From contig CAJUFA010000003.1 in NCBI GenBank assembly GCA_910585725.1, positions 115,116 through 179,115 on the forward strand: 64,000 nt of DNA, in the 5' to 3' direction. Made by a program: the position numbers and the translations under genes. Source of the stretch: an uncultured Dorea sp. Lineage in GTDB: Bacteria; Bacillota; Clostridia; Lachnospirales; Lachnospiraceae. Numbering within the stretch: position 1 is the stretch's first letter; each line of letters starts with the position of its first letter. The notes under the pieces are model-generated. The model saw only the letters and a list, made by a program, of their open reading frames with translations, was not told where the DNA came from and made no database searches. Shown here one piece after another: positions 8,080 through 17,672 of this stretch.

Positions 8080-8655
8080 CTACATACACAGCGTAAACAG
8101 AATATCCCTTATCTTCTGTTCCCGCCGATTATTTTCAGGCTGCTCCACGGACGCGATATTATTCATCCCTTCCACTCTTGCAAGGAACATCTTATAATCA
8201 TGGAACATCTTCACGGTCATTTTATCATAATGGTTATCTTCCAGTACTTTTTTGATATATTTTGAAAGAAAAACCTCGTCGGTCTTCAGACAGCTCGTGT
8301 AACCGCAGAGGACATGACCGGATATTGCCATTACATCTACCGGCATTAGCTTCTGCGGGCTGGAGATCAACATATCATAAAGACATAAGATCAGCGGCGC
8401 CTTCTCGGTAATTTCATAGTATTTCTCTTCATCGATCCCCTTATGAGGATATGTGACGATAAATTCAACCATCATCTTTGCGGCCGGCAAACACCCTACC
8501 GCAGCCACAACCGTAAAAAGATTCTTCTTCGTTCCGGTCTGGATATATCCGAAGACAAAGACGGCGATCACAATTGCAAATTCCGCAAGCGTCCAAATCA
8601 GATATTTCCTTTTCTGAGCTTTGATATAACCAGGATTCCCTTTTTCAATCTTCAT
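8080..8655 (-). CDS. membrane protein of unknown function with two helices
   Basis: The 191-residue product starts at the ATG at 8655 after GGGAGTGTAGGGAA; a longer frame would overlap the SDR gene. Two hydrophobic segments lie near the N-terminus (about 17-36, YLIWTLAEFAIVIAVFVFGY, and about 45-60, FTVVAAVGCLPAAKMMVEF). The C-terminal 120 residues look soluble and begin PHKGIDEEKYYEI. The tail ends in NNRREQKIRDILFTLCM. I do not recognise the family. It lies in a tight run between an SDR gene and an rRNA-modifying gene, with no further hint of function. Confidence 0.75.
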   Translation of the reverse strand: MKIEKGNPGYIKAQKRKYLIWTLAEFAIVIAVFVFGYIQTGTKKNLFTVVAAVGCLPAAKMMVEFIVTYPHKGIDEEKYYEITEKAPLILCLYDMLISSPQKLMPVDVMAISGHVLCGYTSCLKTDEVFLSKYIKKVLEDNHYDKMTVKMFHDYKMFLARVEGMNNIASVEQPENNRREQKIRDILFTLCM

Positions 8656-8659
8656 TTCC

Positions 8660-9436
8660 CTACACTCCCTTATCCCCGATCTTATTCGCCCTCCGAAGGA
8701 CCTCCGCAATCAACGAATCCGGCAGGATTCCCGACGCAGCCCTTAAAATCTTCATGGCGGTTCCATATACGGATACCGGTTTCTTCCTGACAGAATCCAT
8801 AAGCGCCTGACGGACAACTTCTCCCGCGTCTGCCTTGACCGAATCTTTGAAAGAATTGGGCAGGGAGCCGGACCGCAGGAAGAATTCTGTATCTACAGGT
8901 CCCGGGCAGACTACCGTCACAACGATCCCCCGGCTTCTTAGCTCGGCTCTAAGCGCCAGAGACAGACTGTAGACATAGGACTTGGAAGCGGCATATACGG
9001 CAAAGCCCGGCTGGGGAGCGAATGCGGCGGCCGATGCGACATTCACTATTCTACTTCCATTCGACAGATAAGGCAAGCATATCCGGATAAGTTTTGTCAA
9101 TGCCTGACAATTCAAATCAATCATTCCCAACTGCTCTTCTGGTTTAATACTGTCAAAGCCCCCCGTCTTGCCATAACCGGCGGCGTTGACCAGCATCCGG
9201 ACGTCCGCCTTTTGCCTGTCAAGTTCTCTTCCGATCCGTTCAAAGATATAGTCTCTCTGCATATCACCGTCAAAGATCCTGACCGGAACCGGAATGCACT
9301 TCTCCAGCTCTTTCAGACGTTCCGTCCTTCTTGCCGCCACCCATATTTCATCCAGATGTTTATAAAGTTTTGGAATCTGCTTAGCGAATTCTCTTCCGAT
9401 TCCGGACGACGCGCCTGTTATTACCGCGATTCTCAT
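8660..9436 (-). CDS. short-chain dehydrogenase/reductase
   Basis: The 258-residue oxidoreductase has the Rossmann motif TGASSGIGREF at residues 7-17, the structural motif NAAGYGK, and the active-site Ser-Tyr-Lys arrangement (NVASAAAF and YAASKSYVY). The substrate cannot be told. It resembles the YqjQ/DltE-like group of classical SDRs. The C-terminal part after about residue 200 lacks a recognisable domain. The start is preceded by GGAGATGG. It lies 21 nt after the YgiQ gene. Confidence 0.92.
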   Translation of the reverse strand: MRIAVITGASSGIGREFAKQIPKLYKHLDEIWVAARRTERLKELEKCIPVPVRIFDGDMQRDYIFERIGRELDRQKADVRMLVNAAGYGKTGGFDSIKPEEQLGMIDLNCQALTKLIRICLPYLSNGSRIVNVASAAAFAPQPGFAVYAASKSYVYSLSLALRAELRSRGIVVTVVCPGPVDTEFFLRSGSLPNSFKDSVKADAGEVVRQALMDSVRKKPVSVYGTAMKILRAASGILPDSLIAEVLRRANKIGDKGV

Positions 9437-9457
9437 AAAACCATCTCCTGTTCTGAT

Positions 9458-11407
9458 TCAATTCCTTTTTGTCTTCTTGTCATGAATATTTCGGATTGTC
9501 TTTTTCTTTCTATGCTTCCCGTCGTTTCCTGAAGCCGACTGTCTCTGATTCGATTTATGCCCTGCGGTCTGTCGGCGAAGTTTCTGATCTGAATCCTGTT
9601 TTTCACCCTGCCGCCGGGGCCTTATCAGACATTGTCTTCCATATCCCACCAGATCCATCCGTCCTGATTTTTGCAGGGCTTCCATCACCAGATCATAATT
9701 CTTAGGATCTCTGTACTGGATCAGCGCCCTCTGCATAGCTTTTTCGTGAGGGTTCTTCGGAATATAGACCGGCTTCATGTCTCTGGGGTCCACACCGGTA
9801 TAGTACATACAGGTCGATATTGTCGACGGCGTCGGATAGAAATCCTGGACCTGTTCCGGCATATATCCCATATCTCTGATATATTCCGCAAGTTTCACAG
9901 CTTCTTTCATAGTAGATCCCGGATGTGAGGACATCAGATACGGCACCAGATACTGTTTTTTCCCCAGTCTGTGATTGATTGATTCATATTTTTCCACAAA
10001 AGACTGATAAACGTTTGCCTGCGGTTTTCCCATCTTTTGCAGAACCACGTCCGATATGTGTTCCGGCGCGACCTTTAACTGTCCGCTTACATGATGTCTG
10101 CATAATTCTCTCAAAAAATCTTCCTTCGGGTCCGCCAGGACATAATCAAACCGGATCCCGGATCGGATAAAGACCTTCTTTACGCCGGGAATCTCCCTTA
10201 ATCTTCGCAGCAGTCCGATATAATCCCTGTGATCCGCTTTAAGATTCCGGCAGGGTTTCGGAAAGAGACATTGTTTCTCTTTACATACGCCGCACGTCGA
10301 CTGTTTCTCACAGGACGGACGCCTGAAATTTGCCGTAGGTCCGCCCACATCATGGATATAGCCTTTAAAATCCGGATCATTCAGAAACTGTCTTGCTTCC
10401 TCCACCAGAGAATCCTGGCTTCTTGCCTGCAGGATCCTCCCCTGATGAAAGGTGAGAGCGCAGAAATTGCAGCCTCCAAAACATCCTCTGTTACTGACCA
10501 GACTAAACTTTACTTCCGCAATTGCCGGTACTCCGCCTGCCTTTTCATAAGAAGGATGATATGTCCTCATATACGGATACTGATAGATCTCGTCCATCTC
10601 CGCCTGACTAAGGGGTTTGGAAGGAGGATTCTGTACGACATACAGATGATCTCCATAAGGCTCTATCAGCCGCTTTCCTGAGAAAGGATCCGTATTGCAG
10701 TACTGTGTATAAAAGCTTCGGGCATACAGATTTCTGTCTTCCTTCATATCTTCAAATCCCGGCAGTATAACCGCGTCGTATACGTCTTCTTTGTCCTTCG
10801 TCTTATAGACCGTCCCCGGGATAAACGTAATATCATGAACTGCAAGTCCGCTCTCTAAAGCCTCCGCTATTTCTATGATCGAGCGTTCTCCCATCCCATA
10901 AGAGATCAGATCGGCGCCCGAATCCAGAAGTACGGACCGCTTCAATCGGTCGGACCAATAATCGTAATGCGCAAGCCTCCTTAAGCTTGCCTCGATTCCT
11001 CCTAGGATAATCGGAGTCTTCTTATATGTCTGACGGATCAGATTGCCGTAGACGACAGCCGCGTAATCCGGCCGCATGCCCATCACGCCGCCAGGTGAAA
11101 ATGCATCTGCTTTTCTGCGTTTTTTAGATACGGAATAGTGATTCACCATTGAATCCATATTTCCTGCAGAGACCAGAAATCCTAATCTCGGTTCGCCGAA
11201 TTCGGTTACACTGGAAGGATCTTTCCAGTCGGGCTGGGCAATCATTCCCACCTTATATCCATGCGCTTCTAAAGTTCTCGTAATGATCGCATGTCCGAAA
11301 GAAGGATGATCTACGTAAGCATCTCCTGATATATATACAAAATCTACCGCGTCCCAGCCCCGTTCTTCCATCTCCTGCCGTGAGACAGGCAAAAAACCCT
11401 CTGCCAT
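9458..11407 (-). CDS. YgiQ-family radical SAM protein
   Basis: The 649-residue protein belongs to the large YgiQ family of uncharacterised radical SAM enzymes. The N-terminal half holds a B12-binding-like fold (GYKVGMIAQPDW, GEPRLGFLVSAGNMDSMVNHY). The iron-sulfur motif is CFGGCNFCALTFHQGR near residue 310, the CX3CX2C signature. A second cysteine cluster (CEKQSTCGVCKEKQC) follows at about residue 370. The C-terminus after residue 600 is a very basic, low-complexity tail (RPRRQGEKQ, KHRKKK). I chose ATG 11407, eight bases after AGGAG; a GTG three codons earlier is too close. The biochemical role is unknown. Confidence 0.93.
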   Translation of the reverse strand: MAEGFLPVSRQEMEERGWDAVDFVYISGDAYVDHPSFGHAIITRTLEAHGYKVGMIAQPDWKDPSSVTEFGEPRLGFLVSAGNMDSMVNHYSVSKKRRKADAFSPGGVMGMRPDYAAVVYGNLIRQTYKKTPIILGGIEASLRRLAHYDYWSDRLKRSVLLDSGADLISYGMGERSIIEIAEALESGLAVHDITFIPGTVYKTKDKEDVYDAVILPGFEDMKEDRNLYARSFYTQYCNTDPFSGKRLIEPYGDHLYVVQNPPSKPLSQAEMDEIYQYPYMRTYHPSYEKAGGVPAIAEVKFSLVSNRGCFGGCNFCALTFHQGRILQARSQDSLVEEARQFLNDPDFKGYIHDVGGPTANFRRPSCEKQSTCGVCKEKQCLFPKPCRNLKADHRDYIGLLRRLREIPGVKKVFIRSGIRFDYVLADPKEDFLRELCRHHVSGQLKVAPEHISDVVLQKMGKPQANVYQSFVEKYESINHRLGKKQYLVPYLMSSHPGSTMKEAVKLAEYIRDMGYMPEQVQDFYPTPSTISTCMYYTGVDPRDMKPVYIPKNPHEKAMQRALIQYRDPKNYDLVMEALQKSGRMDLVGYGRQCLIRPRRQGEKQDSDQKLRRQTAGHKSNQRQSASGNDGKHRKKKTIRNIHDKKTKRN

Positions 11408-11485
11408 CCATAACACTCCTATCTGTCATGTCACATGTCCGTTGTGCCTCTATCTATTATGCTTTTTTTCAGCCGTATTTATTAC

Positions 11486-12169
11486 CTATAACACTTCATA
11501 CGTTTCATTCTTGATATCTTCATAACTGTATATGTAATAATCTGCGAGGCTCCGTTTCTTCTCTTCTTGATATCGTGAAAATTCATCGTCCACGGCGCAT
11601 ACCTTCATACCTGCGTTCTTTCCCGCCAGTATACCCATAGGTACGTCTTCGAACACCAGGCAGCGTCCCGGCTCAACATCCATCTCTTCCGCTGCAGCCA
11701 GATAAACGTCCGGCGCCGGTTTTCCCTTTCCCACCTCGCACGCAGTTTTTATTACGTCGAACAGTTCCGTTGCATGGAGCGCCAGAAGCGTATCCTCCGT
11801 GAGCGTCCGCCCGTTGCTCGTCGCAATCCCGATCTTCTTCCCCTGTCTTCTCATCTCCAGGATAAATTCACGGACGCCCTCTTTAAAAGGAGCTTTCGTC
11901 ATATAACGTTCCCGGGCCATCTCGGTCCATTCGTCCATAATCTCCTGCTGGGTGCAGGTAAGAGTCGGAAAAGCCTCAAGAAAATACCGGGATACTTCCG
12001 TATAGCTCATACCCTCGATATCTTCATGGAAATTCTCCGGTTCAACCAGATTATATTTCTTAAGATAAACCTCGTCGATCGACGGCCATATCCACATCGA
12101 ATCAATCAGCGTACCGTCCATGTCGAATATAACCGCGTCGATTCCTTCTATCATCCTTGTCTTTATCAT
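11486..12169 (-). CDS. HAD-superfamily hydrolase, beta-phosphoglucomutase-like
   Basis: The 227-residue phosphatase or phosphomutase has motif I DMDGTLIDSMW at residues 16-26, with the nucleophile Asp16 and acid/base Asp18, motif II ATSNGRT, and motif IV FEDVPMGILAGKNAGM. A helical cap lies between motifs I and II. The substrate is unknown; small sugar phosphates are typical. Its start overlaps the stop of the upstream pseudouridine synthase gene by ATGA, so the two are probably translated together. Confidence 0.92.
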   Translation of the reverse strand: MIKTRMIEGIDAVIFDMDGTLIDSMWIWPSIDEVYLKKYNLVEPENFHEDIEGMSYTEVSRYFLEAFPTLTCTQQEIMDEWTEMARERYMTKAPFKEGVREFILEMRRQGKKIGIATSNGRTLTEDTLLALHATELFDVIKTACEVGKGKPAPDVYLAAAEEMDVEPGRCLVFEDVPMGILAGKNAGMKVCAVDDEFSRYQEEKKRSLADYYIYSYEDIKNETYEVL

Positions 12170-12903
12170 CTTCTGACTCCTTTTTGGCTTTCTTTAAGTT
12201 CATCTAATTCCTTGTCCGTGAGGCGGCGGTACTCTCCCGGCTTTAATTCCTTATCCAGATAAAGTGTTCCCATGCGCTCTCTCTTAAGGTATAAGACCTT
12301 CTTGCCGACGGCTTCGAACATCCGCTTCACCTGATGATATTTTCCCTCCTGTATCGTAAGCCGTATCTCGGATTCTTCACCGCTTCTTAAAATCTCCAGT
12401 ATCCCCGGTCCTGTCCGTTCCTCATTGTCATCCGTCCCTATATTAAGCCCGCCGGCGAATCTCTCCGCATCTTCCCTGGTGACGCGCCCCTGTATCCTGG
12501 CATAATATGTCTTGTCCACATGCTTTTTCGGAGACAGCAGGTTATGGGCAAGCTGCCCGTCGTTCGTGATCAGAAGAAGCCCTTCCGTATCCTTATCCAG
12601 ACGTCCCACCGGAAACAAATCCTTACGCTTCTGCTCCTGAATGAGATCTATTACCGTCTTGCCGCGGGAATCTTGTGTCGCAGATACCACGCCTGACGGT
12701 TTGTTCAGCATATAATATTCACAGGAAACATAACCGACCGGCCTTCCGTCTATCCATACTTCGTCTTCCCCTTCGCGGATCTTCGTCTCAGGGGTCAGAA
12801 CTAAAGTTTCGTTCACTCTAATCTGTCCTTTGCGGATATATCGTTTTACCTCCTGGCGGGTTCCGATTCCCATATCCGCCAGATATTTATCCAGGCGAAT
12901 CAT
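12166..12903 (-). CDS. RsuA/RluB-family rRNA pseudouridine synthase
   Basis: The 245-residue enzyme has an N-terminal S4 domain (RLDKYLADMGIGTRQEVKRY) and the catalytic motif GRLDKDTEGLLLITNDG near residue 100, where the Asp of RLDK is the nucleophile. ATG 12903 is chosen because GGAGG lies eight bases in front of it; an ATG five codons upstream would have that site inside its own coding sequence. It overlaps the methyltransferase gene stop by ATGA. RluB and RsuA cannot be told apart with certainty. Confidence 0.93.
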   Translation of the reverse strand: MIRLDKYLADMGIGTRQEVKRYIRKGQIRVNETLVLTPETKIREGEDEVWIDGRPVGYVSCEYYMLNKPSGVVSATQDSRGKTVIDLIQEQKRKDLFPVGRLDKDTEGLLLITNDGQLAHNLLSPKKHVDKTYYARIQGRVTREDAERFAGGLNIGTDDNEERTGPGILEILRSGEESEIRLTIQEGKYHQVKRMFEAVGKKVLYLKRERMGTLYLDKELKPGEYRRLTDKELDELKESQKGVRR

Positions 12904-14342
12904 CCGCACAACCTCCATCCGGGCAGATATTTATTCTTAAGGAGCCCTCCGCTTAATTTCCCCCATCCAAGGGGATATCCGTCCACACAGACAAGACGCC
13001 AGCCTTTCTCCCCCGCGGACGCCAACGCTCCCACATCCAGCGTCTCTCCCTTAAGATAACGCAGGATGCGTTCGTCTTCTGCCGGCATATCGATACAGCA
13101 GGCATATTCTTCTTTCTTTAACGACATTGCCAGCGCCTGACTTGGTTCAAATCGGTTCTTCTTAAGCTCTCCCAGCAAAAGCCCCGTGCGCAGGAAACGA
13201 AGTCCCCGGACTTCCGGAAGTCCTTCCGGCATATAGTAAACCCGTTCTCCATGGATATCCAGCCGTGAAGGATCCAAAGACCAGGAGATATTCCGGAAAA
13301 AATCTTCGATTGCCTCCGGGATATTTCTGCCGCTCTTCTTCTCGAAGGATTCTCTTTTACTTATTTGCCGTCTGTCTGCTTTTCCCGCCGCCCCCTCATC
13401 TTCTGATACCTCTGATACTTCTTCGCCGCTTCCGCCCTTTTGAAGAAGCGCCAGGAAATGTCCCTCGCCTTTTACACAATGCGGGAAGATTCGGATCGTC
13501 TTTCGAATCTCGTCGTCCGGCTCTTCCATGGTTTCCGGCATTCCGCCCCGGAATCCCTCGTAAGGAGCAATCTCTAAGACCCTGAACTGCGGATACTGTT
13601 TCTTTAAATATCCGATGACGGACTCGTTCTCCCTGCTGTCAAAAGTACAGGTAGAATAAAGCAGCATACCTCCGGGCTTCAGCATCCGCGCCGCCTGCAG
13701 GATAATATTCTTCTGAATCCTGCAAAAATATTCCGGTCCATGCTCTTCCCATGCTTTTACCATCTTTTTATCCTTACGGAACATCCCTTCTCCCGAACAA
13801 GGGGCGTCGATTAATATTTTGTCAAAATATTCTGTAAAATAGGACTCTAATTTCCCTGGTTCTACACTGAGCACCAGGATATTTCCGATTCCGAAGACTT
13901 CTATATTCTTAAGCAGCCCCTTTGCCCTGGAACTGCTGATATCGTTGGCAGCCAAAAGCCCCTCTCCTTTGAGCCTGACTCCAAGTTCCGTCGCCTTTCC
14001 CCCAGGCGCCGCGCAGAGATCCAGAACCTTATCTCCGGGCTCTACAGGAAGCCGGTTCGCCGGAGTCATGGCGCTTGGCTCCTGAAGGTAATATAACCCG
14101 GCAAAATAATAAGGATGCTTCGCCGGAGAGGTATTCTCCCCGTCATAATAGAATCCGTTCTCTATCCACGGAATCGGCGTAATCTCAAACGGGCAGATCC
14201 TCCGAAATTCTTCCACGGAAATCTTACCGGTATTTACACGCAGACCATAATATCTTGGTTCTTCATAACATGCAAGATACGCGTCCATCTCTTCACCTAA
14301 GAGGCTTTGCATCTTTTCTTCAAATGAGACTGGCAGATTCAT
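12900..14342 (-). CDS. RsmF/NSUN-type rRNA cytosine-5 methyltransferase
   Basis: The 480-residue protein methylates cytosine in rRNA using S-adenosylmethionine. The SAM site is CAAPGGKATELG near residue 112; the two catalytic cysteines are in DAPCSGEGMFRKD (motif IV) and STCTFDSRENE (motif VI). The C-terminal third carries the RsmF-type RNA-binding extension (GVRG-like LKGETLDVG and LGWGKLSGGLLKNKYLPGWR). Residues about 300-345 are a low-complexity charged insertion. The start follows AGGAGGAAAT. It heads the run rsmF-like, rsuA-like, HAD. Confidence 0.93.
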   Translation of the reverse strand: MNLPVSFEEKMQSLLGEEMDAYLACYEEPRYYGLRVNTGKISVEEFRRICPFEITPIPWIENGFYYDGENTSPAKHPYYFAGLYYLQEPSAMTPANRLPVEPGDKVLDLCAAPGGKATELGVRLKGEGLLAANDISSSRAKGLLKNIEVFGIGNILVLSVEPGKLESYFTEYFDKILIDAPCSGEGMFRKDKKMVKAWEEHGPEYFCRIQKNIILQAARMLKPGGMLLYSTCTFDSRENESVIGYLKKQYPQFRVLEIAPYEGFRGGMPETMEEPDDEIRKTIRIFPHCVKGEGHFLALLQKGGSGEEVSEVSEDEGAAGKADRRQISKRESFEKKSGRNIPEAIEDFFRNISWSLDPSRLDIHGERVYYMPEGLPEVRGLRFLRTGLLLGELKKNRFEPSQALAMSLKKEEYACCIDMPAEDERILRYLKGETLDVGALASAGEKGWRLVCVDGYPLGWGKLSGGLLKNKYLPGWRLCG

Positions 14343-14464
14343 ATTTCCTCCTAATGTATACCATATATACCATCAAAATTCACGTATTTTATAGTATAAC
14401 ATATCTGCGCCCATATCTCTAGTACCACATTGCGGAATTCATTGTTAATCGTGAATTGAAACGA
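14343..14464. other. intergenic region between divergent genes with a widely spaced inverted repeat
   Basis: This stretch separates the divergent methyltransferase and upp genes. AATTCACG at 14377-14384 is repeated in inverted form, CGTGAATT, at 14450-14457. A TATACT on the minus strand near 14390 may serve the methyltransferase gene, but no good -35 is seen. Nothing codes here. Confidence 0.3.
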
Positions 14465-14492
14465 TTGCATTAATTTTTCTCTGTGGTATGAT
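14465..14492 (+). promoter_or_regulatory. predicted upp promoter
   Basis: TTGCAT (14465-14470), a 16-base spacer and TATGAT (14487-14492) are a reasonable sigma-A match. The leader to upp is about 40 bases, with GGGAGG before the start. No attenuator-like structure is evident. Confidence 0.6.
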
Positions 14493-14538
14493 ATTACTAT
14501 AACAATTTTTAACTACTTTAGGGAGGTAAAAGACAACT

Positions 14539-15168
14539 ATGGCTAAGGTACAGATTATGGATCATCCGTTGATCCAGCACAAAATTAACTATATCCGCAG
14601 CGAAGATGTGGGTTCAAAAGAATTCCGTGAGATTGTGAGCGAAATCGCCGCGCTCATGTGCTATGAAGCTTCCAGGGATCTGAAATTAAAGGACGTCCGG
14701 ATTAAGACGCCGATCTGTGAGATGACGGGGAAGAAATTAAGCGGCAAGAAACTGGCAGTTGTGCCGATCCTGAGAGCCGGGCTTGGGATGGTCGACGGAA
14801 TTCTTAAAATGATCCCGGCCGCAAAGGTGGGCCACATCGGTTTATACCGTGATCCGGATACATTTGAACCCATAGAATATTACTGCAAACTGCCTGCAGA
14901 CTGTGACGAACGAGAAGTATTCGTGGTAGATCCGATGCTGGCAACCGGAGGTTCCTGCACCGCCGCCATTCAAATGTTGAAAGACAAAGGTGTGAAACAC
15001 ATCCGGTTTCTATGCGTCATCGCCGCGCCGGAAGGAGTAGAAAGAATGAAAAAGGAACATCCCGACGTAGCATTGTATGTCGGCGCTTTGGACGATCATC
15101 TGAACGAACACAAATATATCGTTCCAGGTCTTGGGGATGCGGGAGATCGTATCTTTGGAACAAAATAA
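14539..15168 (+). CDS. upp: uracil phosphoribosyltransferase
   Basis: The 209-residue salvage enzyme makes UMP from uracil and PRPP. Signature parts are VPILRAGLGMVDG, the PRPP-binding loop VDPMLATGGSC at about residues 130-140, and the C-terminal uracil-binding GLGDAGDRIFGTK. It is the only protein gene on the plus strand in the window and is probably monocistronic behind its own promoter. Its stop lies only five bases from the stop of the convergent ABC permease gene, and no terminator hairpin is visible in that gap. Confidence 0.98.
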   Translation: MAKVQIMDHPLIQHKINYIRSEDVGSKEFREIVSEIAALMCYEASRDLKLKDVRIKTPICEMTGKKLSGKKLAVVPILRAGLGMVDGILKMIPAAKVGHIGLYRDPDTFEPIEYYCKLPADCDEREVFVVDPMLATGGSCTAAIQMLKDKGVKHIRFLCVIAAPEGVERMKKEHPDVALYVGALDDHLNEHKYIVPGLGDAGDRIFGTK

Positions 15169-15173
15169 ACCTG

Positions 15174-17672
15174 CTATTCCACCCCTTTAATTCGTTCTGC
15201 AACAGAACTTTCTCTTTCGATCTGCCGGTAGACAACAAGCGGTATGCCGATACAGACCCCAAAAGTCAGTATGGCTGCAGCCGCTGCCGGCAGCAGGGGA
15301 ATCTTAAATTCCGCTCCCATATAGTTTGCAGACTGATACAGATAATAGGTTATTCCGACTCCGGCCGTCAACGTAATCATCCATGCGCCGCCCGCATACA
15401 AGAGTCCCTCCTGGATCAGCATTTTTCTCATCTGCTTTTCCGTCATCCCGATGCTTTCCATGACAGACAGCTCCACACGGCGGCTCTGGATACTGCCTGC
15501 AGAAGTATTCATATAATTCATGAGTCCGATGAACGCCAGGATCAGAACGATACAGATCCCCACTTCCATCATATTTCCCTGCGCCTTTTTCACCGTTTTC
15601 ATCAATTCTATTTTTGAATCATAGGAATAATCCCTTGCATGAGGAATCTGATCTACGGCGGAAAGCAGCCGCCCTTCTGTCTCCTCATCGTATTCTTCAT
15701 TATACATGATTCCGATCTTGAATATAATCGGTTCCTCCGTAAATTCCCTCACCGCCTGATCACTGACTATAATAACCGGCGGATATGTCGCCAGCGCGTT
15801 ATATCCCGTCTCGTCCGTAAGCCCCGCGATCTCAAAAGAACGGGTACGCTCTCTGTCTTTATAATCTGCGCAGGTCACAGTCTTTCCTATGATATCCTCC
15901 TCTTCAAAAGCCAGAGTATTCCTATACAGCAGGCATATCTCTCCATTCAAAAACGCCTCCTCGGTCACCGGCTCATCCAACGTGTCATTCAGCGCCCGGA
16001 AATCTGCTTCCCTGATCCCCACCAGAACGGAGCCGAAATTCTCAGGATGCTCCTTATATTCCTCCCGCTCATCCTCATAAGGAATATCCATCCATGTCTC
16101 ATAGAACTCGCGCATCCACCGATCCGCGAAATCCGGTTCCCAGGGCACGGTAATCTCCGTGTAAATCACCGGATCAACCGTCGTTATCCCTTCGATCTGA
16201 TCCAGTCTGTCAAGAAGCGCGCCGTCAAAAATCTCTACATGATCTTCCATATCCGGTTTTTTGACGGTGTCGTTTTTCAGCACCATATCTAAATTTCTAA
16301 GATTCGTATAATATTCTCTGGCGCCCTGAGAAGATATCAGCGTTACCACGCAGAGGAACACGGACAAGCTGACTGCAAGGGAAGATATTACCACCGCCGT
16401 TTTCTTCTTATCCTTTGAAAGCTGGTCCTTAGAAAGACGCCAAAGAATCTTCCCTCTTCCTGTCCTGCGGTTTTTCCGTATTCCGGACGCCGGCCTGTAT
16501 CCAAGAGCCTCCAAGGGCGAACTTGCCGCCGCGATCCCCGCCGGTTTCCTGCCCGCCGCGCAGACTGTAACGACGGTAAATAGAACTGTCAGCAGAAAAA
16601 TCGCCGGATGAAAGGATACCTCGATTCCTCCGATCTTTTCCGTCCGGATTCCCAATGATCTCATTATACCCGGTATCAGAATGAAAGACGTGCCGCTGCC
16701 GAGAAGAATTCCGCCTGAGACTCCGATCCCTCCCACGAACATCATCTGATACCGCATCAGTCCATAGATCTGCCGCCCGGTCATGCCGACGGTCTGCAGC
16801 AATCCGTAATACCGGATATTTCCCGCCGTCGATATGTACATGATATTGTAAATCAAAAGATATGCGCACAGGCAGATTACCAGCACAAGGCATACCATAC
16901 CTGTAAATATCCGTACAGAATATCCCGTTTCACCCGTGAAAAACAGTCTCTGCGTCTTGTCAAGTTCCATAGACTCTATGAACGCGTCCTGGTACTTTAC
17001 CGGCACCAGCTTCTGTCTCAGATTAATAAAGCATCTTCCCGAGTTGACGTTCGCAATCGAAAGCCCTGTCCGGCGATAGAAACATTCCGACACATAGAAT
17101 ATCCTTTTAGCGCCGTATCCATCCCAGATCCCGGATATACGGAACGTCTTTTCACGCAGTTCTCCCTCTACACCGTAAGTTATATCCAGTATATCTCCCA
17201 CTTCCAGGCCGGAGAACCCGCATTGTTCCAACGCTTCCCGTGTTACCATAACCTCGTCTTCTTCTATCGGATAGTTTCCTGTGACAGACTCCCTTGCAGG
17301 CGCCATCATCTTCTCCCAGAATACTTTATCTGCATACATCAATCCTACGTCCGGGGTTTTGTCATAAGGGGTTTCTTCTATATAGCCGGACACCGCGCTG
17401 ATACCGATTTCTTCCACATCCGGATTATCCTTAAGAACCTTCATCTGCTTTTCCGTTACGCCGTACATGATCGCGTCAAATTCGGCGCCGTTCAGGCGGA
17501 TACTCTGTAAGCGCTGCATTTTAAAATAAGTAACGCCCACGGTAAATATGCTAAACAGCATGAAGGAAGACAGCAGTACCGCCAGTATCATCGTAATACT
17601 CAGCCGTCTGTTATTGGCTAACCGTTTCCACGCCATGCGAGACACGATCTTCATATTATTATTCTTAAGCAC
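15174..17672 (-). CDS. FtsX-type ABC transporter permease, large
   Basis: The product is about 832 residues, with two FtsX-like halves. An N-terminal membrane helix (ITMILAVLLSSFMLFSIFTVG) precedes a large extracellular domain; three helices follow at about 265-380, then a second helix at about 430, another extracellular domain, and three C-terminal helices. The start is unsettled: GTG 17672 has AAGGG eleven bases in front, GTG 17681 is too close to it, and ATG 17654 is too far. It overlaps the ATPase stop by 8 nt, so both form one transporter. The neighbouring two-component system suggests export or sensing of a peptide or antibiotic, by analogy with Bce-type modules; this is inference. Confidence 0.9.
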   Translation of the reverse strand: MLKNNNMKIVSRMAWKRLANNRRLSITMILAVLLSSFMLFSIFTVGVTYFKMQRLQSIRLNGAEFDAIMYGVTEKQMKVLKDNPDVEEIGISAVSGYIEETPYDKTPDVGLMYADKVFWEKMMAPARESVTGNYPIEEDEVMVTREALEQCGFSGLEVGDILDITYGVEGELREKTFRISGIWDGYGAKRIFYVSECFYRRTGLSIANVNSGRCFINLRQKLVPVKYQDAFIESMELDKTQRLFFTGETGYSVRIFTGMVCLVLVICLCAYLLIYNIMYISTAGNIRYYGLLQTVGMTGRQIYGLMRYQMMFVGGIGVSGGILLGSGTSFILIPGIMRSLGIRTEKIGGIEVSFHPAIFLLTVLFTVVTVCAAGRKPAGIAAASSPLEALGYRPASGIRKNRRTGRGKILWRLSKDQLSKDKKKTAVVISSLAVSLSVFLCVVTLISSQGAREYYTNLRNLDMVLKNDTVKKPDMEDHVEIFDGALLDRLDQIEGITTVDPVIYTEITVPWEPDFADRWMREFYETWMDIPYEDEREEYKEHPENFGSVLVGIREADFRALNDTLDEPVTEEAFLNGEICLLYRNTLAFEEEDIIGKTVTCADYKDRERTRSFEIAGLTDETGYNALATYPPVIIVSDQAVREFTEEPIIFKIGIMYNEEYDEETEGRLLSAVDQIPHARDYSYDSKIELMKTVKKAQGNMMEVGICIVLILAFIGLMNYMNTSAGSIQSRRVELSVMESIGMTEKQMRKMLIQEGLLYAGGAWMITLTAGVGITYYLYQSANYMGAEFKIPLLPAAAAAILTFGVCIGIPLVVYRQIERESSVAERIKGVE

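Noticed and set aside
7535..8197. 220-codon open frame on the plus strand
   Set aside because: Antisense to the RluA-family gene, Ser/Arg-rich, no ribosome site and no motif.
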